Assembly (NCBI GenBank): GCA_963618055.1
Contig: CAVERI010000006.1
Span: 1-64,000, forward strand
Source of the DNA: SFHK01 sp963618055
GTDB lineage: Bacteria; Bacillota; Clostridia; Christensenellales; Aristaeellaceae
Reading direction: 5' to 3'
Length of the DNA stretch: 64,000 nucleotides
Both the position numbers and the translations under genes were made by a program. Below are positions 15,721 through 24,501 of this stretch, piece after piece. The stretch's first letter is position 1. Each line of letters starts with the position of its first letter. The notes under the pieces were generated by a model. It was not told the origin of the DNA, made no database searches, and saw nothing but the letters and a program-made list of their open reading frames with translations.

Positions 15721-16587
15721 TTATTCCCCGCTCTTTCCCAGATACACGCGGTATTCCGACCAGATGCTTTCCATCTTGTCGAAATAGTCGGTTACCTGCG
15801 TGCGGCGGCGCTGCGAGAGCGCCACGATCAGCGCGTTGATCAGCGAAATCGGCGCGGCCAGCGAGTCGACGAACGAGGCCATGTCGCTCTTCGCCATCAG
15901 GCACAGGTTCGCCTCCGCGTGCAGCGGGGAGAGCGGGCCGTCGGTAATGGCGATCAGCGTCGCGCCGCGGGAACGGGCGAATTTCATGGCCTTCACGGTG
16001 TGGCTGGTGTAGCGCGGGAAGGAGATGCCGATCAGCACGTCCTCGTCGCTGATGCGGGCAATCTGCTCAAAAACGTCGGACACGCCGCTTGTAACGGTGT
16101 GCACGTTCGGGAAGATAAAGTTGAGATAGTGGCCGAAGAACTCCGCCAGCGGCGCGGAGGCGCGAAGGCCAAGCACGTAAACGTTGCGCGCCTGAAGAAT
16201 GCTTTCGATCACAGCGTCGAAGGTGGCGAGATCCAGCTCGTCCAGCGTGGTGCGGATGTTCTGAATGTCGGTCTTCAGCACCTTGTTCAGCACCTGCGCG
16301 TGCCCCATGTCGCCGGTCATTTCCAGCCGCTGCGTGGCGGTGAGACGATGCCGGATCAGCTCCTGCAGCGCCTTCTGCAGCTGGGGGAACCCGTCGTAGC
16401 CGAGCGCGGCGGCGAAGCGAACCACGGTGGATTCCGAGACGCCCACGTATTCGCCCAGCTTCGAGGCCGTCATAAACGCGGCCTTGTCGTAATGGGTAAC
16501 GATGCATTCGGCGATGCGCCGGTGGCTTTTTGAAAGGCGTTTGCCGCTGTGGTTCAATCGCTGCAGCAGCTCCTGCGCGTTGTCCAT
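15721..16587 (-). CDS. MurR/RpiR-family transcriptional regulator
   Basis: A 288-residue regulator with an N-terminal RpiR helix-turn-helix (about 1-80; ASKLGEYVGVSESTVVRFAAALG) and a C-terminal SIS sugar-phosphate-binding domain (about 125-260; VYVLGLRASAPLAEFF). Such proteins sense phosphosugars and often regulate amino-sugar or sialic-acid catabolism. The ATG follows ACGGAGGTA. A perfect 12-bp inverted repeat flanks its presumed promoter, which suggests autoregulation. It sits upstream of the BaiN-like gene and next to the sugar importer operon, which it may also control (inference). Confidence 0.9.
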   Translation of the reverse strand: MDNAQELLQRLNHSGKRLSKSHRRIAECIVTHYDKAAFMTASKLGEYVGVSESTVVRFAAALGYDGFPQLQKALQELIRHRLTATQRLEMTGDMGHAQVLNKVLKTDIQNIRTTLDELDLATFDAVIESILQARNVYVLGLRASAPLAEFFGHYLNFIFPNVHTVTSGVSDVFEQIARISDEDVLIGISFPRYTSHTVKAMKFARSRGATLIAITDGPLSPLHAEANLCLMAKSDMASFVDSLAAPISLINALIVALSQRRRTQVTDYFDKMESIWSEYRVYLGKSGE

Positions 16588-16622
16588 TGGAATGTACCTC
16601 CGTCCGGCAAGCGAAGTGTATG

Positions 16623-16671
16623 GCTTGCAAAATTATAGTCAGTATACCGCGTCATCGTAAATTTTGCAAGC
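16623..16671. promoter_or_regulatory. Inverted-repeat operator at the rpiR promoter
   Basis: GCTTGCAAAATT (16623-16634) and its exact complement AATTTTGCAAGC (16660-16671) are 25 bp apart. A minus-strand -10 box TATAAT (16637-16632) overlaps the proximal arm, so binding at both arms would bracket the rpiR promoter. Confidence 0.65.
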
Positions 16672-16793
16672 AATCCGTGAAAATCTGCCGTTTTTATCAA
16701 AATATTGCACATAAATAGAAAATTCTGCATAATGCGCGCCGCCGCCGGATTCACTTTTCAGGAGCGGTTAGAGCCAGAGGATTTCCGGGAACG

Positions 16794-16830
16794 AAAAAGC
16801 CGGCGTCAGAATTCTGACGTCGACTTTTTT
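16794..16830. terminator. Bidirectional terminator after the sugar importer operon
   Basis: A palindromic core CGTCAGAATTCTGACG within a longer wobble-paired stem (16799-16824), flanked by AAAAA on the left and TTTTTT on the right. It lies just beyond the stop of the last permease gene. Confidence 0.78.
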
Positions 16831-16842
16831 GAGTGGCCTGCG

Positions 16843-17745
16843 TTATCCCTTTACCGATCCAATCATTACACCCTTCACGAAATATTTCTGAACGAACGGA
16901 TACACAATGATAATCGGGGTGGCGGTGATTACGATTACCGCGCAGCGCAGGGAGGTGGAGGCGGGTTTTACGTCCATCAGCTCGAACTGTTCGGAGCCGA
17001 GCGCCTCAAGGTCGGACACGGAGTTGATGATGTTGCGCAGGATGTTCTGCATGGGCAGCTTGGTCGAGGTATTGATGTACAGCATCGCGTCGAACCAGCT
17101 GTTCCAGTGTCCCACGGCGTAGAACAGGCCGATTGTGGCAAGTACGGCCTTGGAGAGGGGCAGCGTCACGCGAATCATGATCTGCGCCTGATTCGCGCCG
17201 TCGATCAGTGCGGCTTCCTCAAGGCTTTCCGGGATGGAATAGAAGAAGTTGCGCATGATGAACATGTTCCACGCGCTTACCATGCCGGGAATGACCATCG
17301 ACCACAGGGAGTCGATCAGCCCGAACATCTTCACGACCATATAGGTCGGAATCAGGCCGCCGCTGAACAGCATTGTGAAAAACACCATGCCGTTGACTAT
17401 CACGCGGCCCTTCAGATACTTCTTGGACAGGCTGTACGCCATCATGGCCGTGACGATCAGGGAAAGCCCCGTGCCGACGATCGTGCGGAACAGCGTGTTG
17501 CCGTAGGCGCGCAGAATGTTTCCGCGGCACTCCCACAGGTACTCATAGCTGCCAAGGTCGATCTTCTCCGGCCACAGGATGAACACGCCGCGGCGGGCGA
17601 TTTCGGCCGCGCTCACGAACGAATTGACCACCACGGAGAGAATCGGCACCAGAATCGCGACCATCAGAAGGAGCATAAGGATCACGTTGCACACGCGGAA
17701 CGCGCGGTATCCGCGGCTGGCGATCCTGCGTTTTTTCTTTGCCAT
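16843..17745 (-). CDS. Carbohydrate ABC transporter permease (YtcP/AraQ type)
   Basis: A 300-residue permease with six predicted helices and the cytoplasmic EAA loop EAALIDGANQAQIMIRVTLPLS, which docks to the ATPase. It ends with the characteristic VQKYFVKGVMIGSVKG. This is the YtcP-like partner of LplB-type permeases in importers for oligosaccharides (CUT1 family). The start overlaps the stop of the first permease by one base (TAATG). No ATPase gene is present in the cluster, so a shared MsmX-like ATPase encoded elsewhere is expected (known for CUT1 systems in Firmicutes). Confidence 0.93.
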   Translation of the reverse strand: MAKKKRRIASRGYRAFRVCNVILMLLLMVAILVPILSVVVNSFVSAAEIARRGVFILWPEKIDLGSYEYLWECRGNILRAYGNTLFRTIVGTGLSLIVTAMMAYSLSKKYLKGRVIVNGMVFFTMLFSGGLIPTYMVVKMFGLIDSLWSMVIPGMVSAWNMFIMRNFFYSIPESLEEAALIDGANQAQIMIRVTLPLSKAVLATIGLFYAVGHWNSWFDAMLYINTSTKLPMQNILRNIINSVSDLEALGSEQFELMDVKPASTSLRCAVIVITATPIIIVYPFVQKYFVKGVMIGSVKG

Positions 17746-18710
17746 TACCAGATTCCCTCCTGTCCGAGGCGCTTGCAGATGGCATTGGAGCCGAGCACCA
17801 TCACCATCGCCAGAACGGACGTAAACAGGCCGACCGCGGTGGAGTAGGAATAGCTCTGGTTCTGAAGACCCTCGCGGTATACGTAGGTGCCGATAACGTC
17901 GGCGGTTTCGAGAATGGCGTCGTTATACAGAAGCAGCACCTTTTCGTAGCCCACGTTCAGCAGGTTGCCCACGTTCAGAATCAGCTGCAGGGAGATCACC
18001 GGCAGGATGCCGGGCAGGGTTACGTGCCACATCTTGCGGAACACGCCCGCGCCGTCCAGCTCCGCGGCCTCATACAGGCTGCCGTCCACGCCGGCAATGG
18101 CGGCCAGATAGATGATCGTGTTCCAGCCGATGGACTGCCACACGCCGGAGGCCACATAAATCGTTCGGAAATACTGCGGCGCGCCGAGAAAATAAACCGG
18201 ACTTCCGCCAAACAGCGTAATAACTGTATTGAAAAGGCCGCCATCCGTGCTCAGAAGGCTGCGGATGATGCCCGCGATAATGACGATGGAAAGAAAGTGC
18301 GGAAGATAGGAAATCGTCTGCACGAGCTTCTTAAAGTGCTTGTTCTGGAGCTCGTTGATCAGCAGCGCCAGCAGAATCGCCGACGGGAACGACCACAGAA
18401 GCGAATAGAAGCTCAGAAGGAAGGTGTTTCGCATCAGCCGCCAGAAATAGTACGACGACATAAAGCGCTTAAACCAGTAAAGGCCGAACCATTCGCTGGT
18501 GAAAATGCCGCTTACGCCGAAAAACGGCTTATAGTTTTGGAAGGAAATGATAATGCCGAAAATTGGCAGATATTTGAACAGGATGAAGTAGGCCACGCCC
18601 GGCAGCAAAAGCAGATACAGCAGCCAATCCCGCTTCAGATAAAACAGCGGCCCCTTGCGGACGCGGAGAGAAGATCTCTTGTCGAGAGCGGAGCTTGTCA
18701 ATTTGTTCAC
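17745..18710 (-). CDS. Carbohydrate ABC transporter permease (LplB/YteP type)
   Basis: A 321-residue permease with about six helices preceded by a charged N-terminal tail (RKGPLFYLKRDW), typical of LplB/YteP proteins. The EAA loop is EAAELDGAGVFRKMWHVTLPG. It is the middle gene of the importer operon (binding protein - LplB-type - YtcP-type), about 73 bases after the binding-protein gene and overlapping the next gene by one base. Together with its partner it forms the membrane channel. Confidence 0.93.
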   Translation of the reverse strand: MNKLTSSALDKRSSLRVRKGPLFYLKRDWLLYLLLLPGVAYFILFKYLPIFGIIISFQNYKPFFGVSGIFTSEWFGLYWFKRFMSSYYFWRLMRNTFLLSFYSLLWSFPSAILLALLINELQNKHFKKLVQTISYLPHFLSIVIIAGIIRSLLSTDGGLFNTVITLFGGSPVYFLGAPQYFRTIYVASGVWQSIGWNTIIYLAAIAGVDGSLYEAAELDGAGVFRKMWHVTLPGILPVISLQLILNVGNLLNVGYEKVLLLYNDAILETADVIGTYVYREGLQNQSYSYSTAVGLFTSVLAMVMVLGSNAICKRLGQEGIW

Positions 18711-18783
18711 CTCACACCTTTGATAAATACACTCCGGAGGGGAAGCGAGACTCCCCTCCGGCTGCGTCCGATCCGGCCGTCAA

Positions 18784-20325
18784 TCAGCCCTCGAACGCTT
18801 CCCACTGACGGGTGTACTCGTCGATCCACTCCTGCAGACCCACGCTGTACAGCTCCTCAATGAACTGGTCGTACTCATCCAGCGAACGCTCGCCGTTGAT
18901 GAAGCGGAGCGCGTTCTCCTTGTAATAGGTTTCCACGTCCTGCGCGGAGGGCGCGTTCAGGGAGATGGCTTCCTTGTCGAAGGAGCACTGCCACGTTTCG
19001 CCGGGCATGATGCAGGTGGTGCCGCCGCGGCCCAGCTCGTGCTGCAGCCAGTAGTTGTGCATATCCTGACGGCCATCGTCATAGTACTCGCTGGTCAGAA
19101 CCTCGGTGGGCAGGCACAGGGAGATAACGAAGTCGCGGGCATACACGCGGCCGCCCTCAAGGGTAACAACCTTGTTGTTCGCGACGGCGTCGGGATCGCT
19201 GGAGTCATACGCCCAGTGCTCGCCCTCGAAGCCGTAGGTGATGGTGTTGTAGTTATAGGGTTCATACGCCCACGCGCAGAACTTCAGGAACGCTTCCACG
19301 TTCTGGCACTTGCTGGAGACCAGCCAGCCGCTGGTGGAGCGGGTGCCGTTCAGGGTCTGAACCTTCTGACCGTTCGCGCCTACGAGGCCGTCCTCGCAGA
19401 TGCCGTAGATGTAGGTGCTCTTGCTGAAGTCGTAGGGCACGTTGGCTTCCAGATTCTTGTTTTCAAGGGTCACGCGGCTGTACCAGTGCGCGGTAGCGCC
19501 CACAGCGCCGGACGCGATGTACTGACGGAGGGTCGTGCCGTCCCACGAGAAGCACTCCTTGTGGAAGATGCCGTCCTCAAACCACTGGTGCATGGTCTCA
19601 AGGAAGTCCTTGTAGCCGGGCGCGGTGTAGAAAGGCATAACCTCGCCCTTCTCGTTGATCCAGTTGCCGCGGCCGGTGGCTACGAAGCCGCCAAGGAAGG
19701 TCATTTCCAGATCGGAAACGGAGGAGGTGCTCAGCGGGATGGTCGCGCCGTTTCCGTAGAAGTCGGCGTCCTTCACGGCGTACAGATAGGTTTCCAGCTC
19801 ATCGATGGTGGTGGGCATGTCCATGTCCAGCTTCTCGAGCCAGTCCTGACGGACGAACACGGGATACGCGGCGGTGGAGGTGGCGCGCGGGATGCCCCAC
19901 ACGTTGCCGTTTTCGTCCTGCATGCCCTCAAGGCAGCCGTCCCACTCCGCCCAGATGTCGTGGAGCTTCTGGTAGTCCTCATTATCGGCATAGTCGTTCA
20001 GCTTCTGAATCACGCCGTCCGCGGCGTAGTCCATCCAGCTGGCGTTCCATACGTCCAGCTGATCGCCGCTGGCCAGCAGCACGGCGAGCTTTTCATCCTC
20101 GGAGCCCGACGGGGGCTGAATGACGTCCACAACCACGCCGATCTGCTCAAGGATATAGTTCTGCATGTCGGTGTACATGCTCTTATCAGAACCGGTGGCG
20201 ACGGAGAACGCGCCGTTGTTCATATAAATGACAATGCGGGGCGCGTCGGACTCGGCGACGGCGCTGACGAGACCCATCGTCAATACCATTGCGAGCGCGA
20301 GGAACAGGGATACGAGCTTCTTCAT
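18784..20325 (-). CDS. Extracellular solute-binding protein (family 1, LipO-like)
   Basis: A 513-residue sugar-binding protein with a signal peptide (KKLVSLFLALAMVLTMGLVSAVAES). The cluster-1 binding-protein fold is supported by motifs such as FVRQDWLEKLDMDMPTT and a C-terminal LDEYDQFIEELYSVGLQEWI. No lipobox Cys is present at the signal-peptide end, unlike most Gram-positive binding proteins, so attachment to the membrane is uncertain. The ATG at 20325 follows AAAAGGAGATCG; a longer open frame upstream is not coding. It delivers substrate to the two permeases downstream. The ligand is unknown; the neighbouring sialidase- and NanA-like genes hint at sialylated or similar acidic glycans. Confidence 0.9.
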   Translation of the reverse strand: MKKLVSLFLALAMVLTMGLVSAVAESDAPRIVIYMNNGAFSVATGSDKSMYTDMQNYILEQIGVVVDVIQPPSGSEDEKLAVLLASGDQLDVWNASWMDYAADGVIQKLNDYADNEDYQKLHDIWAEWDGCLEGMQDENGNVWGIPRATSTAAYPVFVRQDWLEKLDMDMPTTIDELETYLYAVKDADFYGNGATIPLSTSSVSDLEMTFLGGFVATGRGNWINEKGEVMPFYTAPGYKDFLETMHQWFEDGIFHKECFSWDGTTLRQYIASGAVGATAHWYSRVTLENKNLEANVPYDFSKSTYIYGICEDGLVGANGQKVQTLNGTRSTSGWLVSSKCQNVEAFLKFCAWAYEPYNYNTITYGFEGEHWAYDSSDPDAVANNKVVTLEGGRVYARDFVISLCLPTEVLTSEYYDDGRQDMHNYWLQHELGRGGTTCIMPGETWQCSFDKEAISLNAPSAQDVETYYKENALRFINGERSLDEYDQFIEELYSVGLQEWIDEYTRQWEAFEG

Positions 20326-20350
20326 GGAATCGATCTCCTTTTCTGAATTT

Positions 20351-20380
20351 ATTATTCCGCTCCGGGGAGCGGCAATAATC
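20351..20380. repeat. Hairpin between the AraC and binding-protein genes
   Basis: CCGCTCC and GGAGCGG flanked by ATTATT and AATAAT form a near-continuous stem with a single bulge. There is no T-run, so it may be a processing or partial termination site that separates low regulator expression from high binding-protein expression. Confidence 0.45.
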
Positions 20381-20387
20381 GAATGAG

Positions 20388-21233
20388 CTACGCGTCGTTC
20401 TCTCCAGACATTAAGGGGCGCGTGCCGCTGGGCTGATAGGGCTCGCTGCGGAATTCCGCGGGCGTCTTTCCAACCAGCTTTTTGAACGCCTGCGTGAAGT
20501 AGGACGCGCTGGAATAGCCGCACTTGCCGGAAATTTCCGTGATGGTGGAGCCGGTGTTCAGAAGCATGCGCTTGGCCATGTTGATGCGCCGGTCGGCGAT
20601 GTAGTCCATGACCGTCATGCTGGTCTTGTCCTTGAAGTAGTGGCACATGTAGTATTTGTCCACGTGCAGATTTTTGCTGATTTCGTCCAGCGAGAGCTTG
20701 CCGGAGATGTTGTCGTTTATGTAGGACAGGATCTTGTCGATCATGTCGCCCGCGCCCTCGCCTGTGGCGCGCCCGGCGCTGGAGAGCGACAGCAGCCGGA
20801 ACAGGTCGCTCCACAGAAGGAACGAGTCGTTTCGCCTTCCCAGACGGTACTGCTCGCAGATGCCCTTGAACAGCGCGTCCGCCTGCTGCGCCTGCTCCTT
20901 GCCCAGCACGCAATATTTGCCGCCGTCCCGGTAAAACAGGCTTTCGATTTCGCTGCTGATGCCCAGCGCCTCGGCGGCGCGCGTCACCGTTTCGGCGGAA
21001 AGAATGATCTTGTTTCGCAGGTAGGTCTCCGGGTCGCGGGGCTTGGTGCTGTGCGTCTCCGTGCCGTCGATCAGGTAAATGCAGCCCGCCGTCATCGGAT
21101 ACAGATTATCGCGAATCAGAACCTGCCCATCTCCCGTCAGCGTTTGTATGATTTCCAGACAGTCGGCGTGTGAATGCTGCGTGCTGAGCAGCACATCTTT
21201 GCCCAACTGATGGTACTCAAGTTCGTAGAACAT
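20388..21233 (-). CDS. AraC-family transcriptional regulator of the importer locus
   Basis: A 281-residue regulator with an N-terminal cupin-like sensing domain (HSHADCLEIIQTL near residue 20) and a C-terminal pair of helix-turn-helix motifs (SLDEISKNLHVDKYYMCHYFK and the ITEISGKCGYSSASYFTQAFKK region). An in-frame TTG upstream would add 23 hydrophobic residues, but the ATG at 21233 begins the conserved cupin domain and is preferred, although its ribosome site is weak. It lies upstream of and co-directional with the binding-protein gene and divergent from the sialidase-like gene, so it probably activates one or both. Confidence 0.88.
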   Translation of the reverse strand: MFYELEYHQLGKDVLLSTQHSHADCLEIIQTLTGDGQVLIRDNLYPMTAGCIYLIDGTETHSTKPRDPETYLRNKIILSAETVTRAAEALGISSEIESLFYRDGGKYCVLGKEQAQQADALFKGICEQYRLGRRNDSFLLWSDLFRLLSLSSAGRATGEGAGDMIDKILSYINDNISGKLSLDEISKNLHVDKYYMCHYFKDKTSMTVMDYIADRRINMAKRMLLNTGSTITEISGKCGYSSASYFTQAFKKLVGKTPAEFRSEPYQPSGTRPLMSGENDA

Positions 21234-21448
21234 GTACGCTTCACCCGTGCATATACTAACATAGCCCGGCGCAAAAAGCAATAAGCATAAAGAAATCGCC
21301 AATATTATGATAGCGAATTAATGAATCTTGCGGTATCATATCCGCAGAGGCTCAGGGAAGCCGATGAGAAGCGCCCGAAGGCGCGAATCTTTCTCCGATA
21401 AGAATAAGGAAGCGCGGCATGCCGCGAGAAACAGCAGGAGGACAGTTT

Positions 21449-22456
21449 ATGAAGCTACTGAATACCACGCTCATCGAGCGTGCCGGGGAAAACGGCTATC
21501 CGTACTATCGGATTCCCGGCATCGTGGCCACCGAAAAGGGCACGCTGCTCACCTATTATGAAGCGCGCCACGGCGGCGACTGGGCCGTCATCGATCTGTA
21601 CGTTCGCCGCTCGACGGACGGCGGGCGCACGTGGGAAGCGCGGCAGATGGTGCTTTCCGGCCAGAATAAAAACACCACCAATAACCCGGTGATGATTGTG
21701 GACGGCGAGCGCGTGCATCTTCTGTGCCTTGAAAACTACAAGCGCCTGTTCCACCGCGTGAGCGAGGACGACGGCCTTACGTGGTCGGAGCCCGAGGAAA
21801 TCACCGACGCGCTGGAAGCGCGCCGCGCGGAATATCCGTGGACGTGCGCCGCCGTCGGCCCCGGCCACGGTCTGCGCCTGCCCGGCGGACGGCTGATCGC
21901 CGCGGTCTGGCTCGCGTCCAACCCCGGCAACATTACCGCCCACGGCCCGTCCAAGATTTCCACGCTCTATTCCGACGACCACGGCAAAACGTGGACGCTG
22001 GGCGAAATCTTTGAGCCCGAGGGTTCCGTCAGCCCCAACGAAACCTGCGTCGCCGCGCTGTCGGACGGCCGCGTGATTCTGAACATCCGCTCCCGCAAGC
22101 CGGACGGCGCGCCCTATGCCGCGCCGCACTACCGCTATATCGCCATCAGCGCCGACGGTTCCGGAAACTGGAACGAAACGTGGCTGGAAAAGCAGCTGCC
22201 CGACCCCGCGTGCTGCGGCGGCATGTGCAACTTCCCCGGCGGCCTGCTGTTCACCAACTGCGCAAGCTGCATCAGCCGCAGCAACCACACGCTGCGCAAG
22301 TCGACCGACGACGGAAAAACGTGGAGCGAGGCGCTTATGTACGACCCGCTGGCCGGCTATTCGGACTGCATCTACAACCCCGCGACCGGCACGGCGTTCG
22401 TCGCCTACGAGCACGAGCACGAGTCGGAGATTCGCGTCAGCGAAATCGAATTATAA
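21449..22456 (+). CDS. Sialidase-family (GH33-like) BNR-repeat protein, cytosolic
   Basis: A 335-residue six-bladed propeller protein. It shows the N-terminal sialidase motif YRIPG, which carries the first Arg of the catalytic triad, and several Asp-boxes (STDGGRTWE, SEDDGLTWSE, SDDHGKTWTL, STDDGKTWSE). There is no signal peptide, so it would act inside the cell on imported oligosaccharides, unlike most bacterial sialidases. The ATG at 21449 follows AGGAGGACAG. The DapA-family gene starts 15 bases after its stop. True sialidase activity is likely but unproven, because related BNR enzymes act on other acidic sugars. Confidence 0.8.
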   Translation: MKLLNTTLIERAGENGYPYYRIPGIVATEKGTLLTYYEARHGGDWAVIDLYVRRSTDGGRTWEARQMVLSGQNKNTTNNPVMIVDGERVHLLCLENYKRLFHRVSEDDGLTWSEPEEITDALEARRAEYPWTCAAVGPGHGLRLPGGRLIAAVWLASNPGNITAHGPSKISTLYSDDHGKTWTLGEIFEPEGSVSPNETCVAALSDGRVILNIRSRKPDGAPYAAPHYRYIAISADGSGNWNETWLEKQLPDPACCGGMCNFPGGLLFTNCASCISRSNHTLRKSTDDGKTWSEALMYDPLAGYSDCIYNPATGTAFVAYEHEHESEIRVSEIEL

Positions 22457-22471
22457 GGATGGGAATGTACT

Positions 22472-23362
22472 ATGGAAATTAAAGGCCTGATTCCGGCAAT
22501 GGCAACCCCGATGCATGCGGACGGTTCTCTGAATCTGGACGGCGTGAAGCCGCTGGTAGACAAGCTGCTGGCCATGGGCGCGTATGGCGTGTTCGCTGTG
22601 GGCAGCATGGGCGAGGCCGCGTCGCTGAGCCTTGAGGAGCGGATGCAGGTCGTTCGCGCCACCGTGAAGGCCGTGAACGGCCGCGCGCCGGTGCTGGCCG
22701 GAACAGGCTTCGTGACCACCGCGGAGACCATCCGCATGACCAAAATGTGCGAGGGCGAGGGCGTGGCCGCCGTGTCCGTCATCACGCCCAGCTATTGGAA
22801 AATGTCGCAGGAGGCGCTGTACCGGCACTACGCGTCCGTCATTCACGCCACCACCCTGCCCGTGTTCGCCTACAACCTGCCGCAGAACACCGGCAACAAC
22901 CTCGACCCCGAAACCGTCGGCAGGCTCTACCGGCAGGAAGGCCTCGCGGGCGCGAAGGACAGCTGCGCCGTGTGGGAAAACACCAAGGGCTATATGGATC
23001 AGGTGGACGACGGCTTCTGCATGCTCGTCGGCGAGGACACGCTGTGCCTTGAGGGTCTGAAGTACGGCTCCAAGGGCTCGATCTCCGCACCGTCCAACGC
23101 GTATACCTACGTCATGGCGGCCATCTACAACCGCTTCGTGGCCGGCGACCTCGCGGGCGCGCAGCAGGCGCAGGACGACTGGAACTTCATCATCAAGCGC
23201 TTTAACGCCACCGGCGCGTTCCCCGGCTCGTTCAAGCTCACCACCAGCCGCCTGACCAGCGACGTGGGCCCCGCCCGCGCCCCCGTGCTCCCCGCGGACG
23301 AAGTGAAGTTCAGCGAGCTGCTCCCCGAGCTGGAAGCCGTCGCCGCGAAGTATCGCCCGTAA
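22472..23362 (+). CDS. DapA/NanA-superfamily aldolase
   Basis: A 296-residue class I aldolase of the dihydrodipicolinate synthase / N-acetylneuraminate lyase superfamily. The catalytic Tyr is in FAYNLPQNTG and the Schiff-base Lys in LAGAKDSC. The loop that is GTTGE in DapA is here GSMGE, closer to the GSTGE of sialate lyases. Direct coupling to the sialidase-like gene suggests a 2-keto-3-deoxy or sialic-acid-type substrate rather than lysine biosynthesis. No nanE or nanK is visible nearby. Start: ATG at 22472 after AAGGATGGG. Confidence 0.85.
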   Translation: MEIKGLIPAMATPMHADGSLNLDGVKPLVDKLLAMGAYGVFAVGSMGEAASLSLEERMQVVRATVKAVNGRAPVLAGTGFVTTAETIRMTKMCEGEGVAAVSVITPSYWKMSQEALYRHYASVIHATTLPVFAYNLPQNTGNNLDPETVGRLYRQEGLAGAKDSCAVWENTKGYMDQVDDGFCMLVGEDTLCLEGLKYGSKGSISAPSNAYTYVMAAIYNRFVAGDLAGAQQAQDDWNFIIKRFNATGAFPGSFKLTTSRLTSDVGPARAPVLPADEVKFSELLPELEAVAAKYRP

Positions 23363-23379
23363 TTCCATTTATACCAAAG

Positions 23380-23411
23380 GAAGAAGCGACCGACCGACGC
23401 TTCTTCTTTTA
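23380..23411 (+). terminator. Intrinsic terminator of the sialidase/aldolase operon
   Basis: GAAGAAGCG (23380-23388) pairs with CGCTTCTTC (23398-23406), followed by TTTT, 18 bases after the stop. Confidence 0.82.
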
Positions 23412-23446
23412 TCGAGACAGATGGCTCTTGAGGGGAGGGTGATTGA

Positions 23447-23740
23447 ATGATCGGCATGTCAATCGGCGAATTTATGGATAAAATTTATTATGGTGATGAA
23501 ATTGAGTTCCAGTACAATCGCACCACTTATTTCGTTCAAGGAAATTATGTCGACGGCAAATACACCTTGACGGTCGATTATTGGAGCGCCGCCGATGGAA
23601 CCGAGCCTGAACATGAGTATCTTCTGGTTCTTGAATGCAGCAGCGCGGAAGAACGCATGCAAAAGTTCGAGGAGGCGAAGATTTTCGAAGGGAAAGGCAT
23701 TTATGAAATAGAATCCGCCGTCAAAGTACAGTTCGGATAA
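23447..23740 (+). CDS. Small hypothetical protein (97 aa)
   Basis: A 97-residue soluble protein rich in acidic and aromatic residues, predicted mainly beta with a C-terminal helix. I do not recognise a family. The start at 23447 is supported by GGGGAGGGTG upstream, and a strong terminator follows, so it appears to be a real single-gene unit. Its base composition is lower in GC than its neighbours. Confidence 0.65.
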   Translation: MIGMSIGEFMDKIYYGDEIEFQYNRTTYFVQGNYVDGKYTLTVDYWSAADGTEPEHEYLLVLECSSAEERMQKFEEAKIFEGKGIYEIESAVKVQFG

Positions 23741-23744
23741 GACG

Positions 23745-23783
23745 ACAGAGAAGCAGGGTAGACGCTCTGCTTCTCTGTATTTT
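23745..23783 (+). terminator. Intrinsic terminator of the 97-aa gene
   Basis: A perfect 12-bp stem, ACAGAGAAGCAG (23745-23756) with its complement (23767-23778), followed by ATTTTTA. Confidence 0.85.
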
Positions 23784-24469
23784 TAATCGAGATATTCTTC
23801 CAGCGTAATTCCCGCGCGGTAGATTTCCGTGGCAGCCTCGATGCCGACGTAGCGGTAGTGCCACGGCTCGTAGTTGATGCCGGTAATCTCGGCCTTATTG
23901 CCGGGATAGCGCTGGATGAAGCCGTATTTGTGCGCGTTTTTGCGCAGCCACGCGTACTGGGACGTGGTTTCGAAGCCGCTGCCGTCGTTCTGCGCGGTCA
24001 CGTCGAAGCACAGTCCGGTCTGGTGCTCACTCGCGCCCGGCTTCTGGGCGTAGCCCTGCTTGCTTTCCTTGTAGATTTCCTCCTGCCGCGCGTAGCTTCG
24101 GTAGCCGCTGGTGATGATGAAGCCGTTCACGTTTTCGGCCTCGGCGGCGGCGAACATTTCCTGCGCGGCCTCGTAGGCCACGCGCGTCAGCTCGATGCTG
24201 GTGTTGGCCAGCCGGAACGAATGCCGCATCGTGTACAGGTTCACCAGCTCGTCGGGCACGTAATCCGCCGGAAGCGGATTCGCCTCGTTCACCAGCAGAA
24301 TGTTCTGCCGCCCGCGGCGCGACTGCCCGCCCACGCGATACCCGGCGTAAAAGCTGAGAAGCGCGATTGCCAGCGTCACCGCCACATACATGTACAGCCT
24401 GCGCTGCATCCGTTTGCGCCGCGCCCGCCGCTTTTCCGCCGCCGCGGCGCGCATGTCCACTTGTGCCAT
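23783..24469 (-). CDS. D-alanyl-D-alanine carboxypeptidase (VanY/LdcB, M15B)
   Basis: A 228-residue cell-wall peptidase with one N-terminal membrane anchor (about residues 24-44) and an extracellular M15B domain. The zinc-site motifs are SGYRSYARQEEIY, ASEHQTGLCFDV (SxHxxGxAxD class) and EPWHYRYVG. It trims D-Ala or acts as an LD-carboxypeptidase on peptidoglycan stem peptides. The ATG at 24469 follows GAGGAAAGTG; the longer open frame upstream overlaps the preceding gene and is not used. It lies 32 bases downstream of the DUF4272 gene. Confidence 0.9.
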   Translation of the reverse strand: MAQVDMRAAAAEKRRARRKRMQRRLYMYVAVTLAIALLSFYAGYRVGGQSRRGRQNILLVNEANPLPADYVPDELVNLYTMRHSFRLANTSIELTRVAYEAAQEMFAAAEAENVNGFIITSGYRSYARQEEIYKESKQGYAQKPGASEHQTGLCFDVTAQNDGSGFETTSQYAWLRKNAHKYGFIQRYPGNKAEITGINYEPWHYRYVGIEAATEIYRAGITLEEYLD

Positions 24470-24501
24470 TTCACTTTCCTCTTTCGCGCGAGTCTTCCTC
24501 G

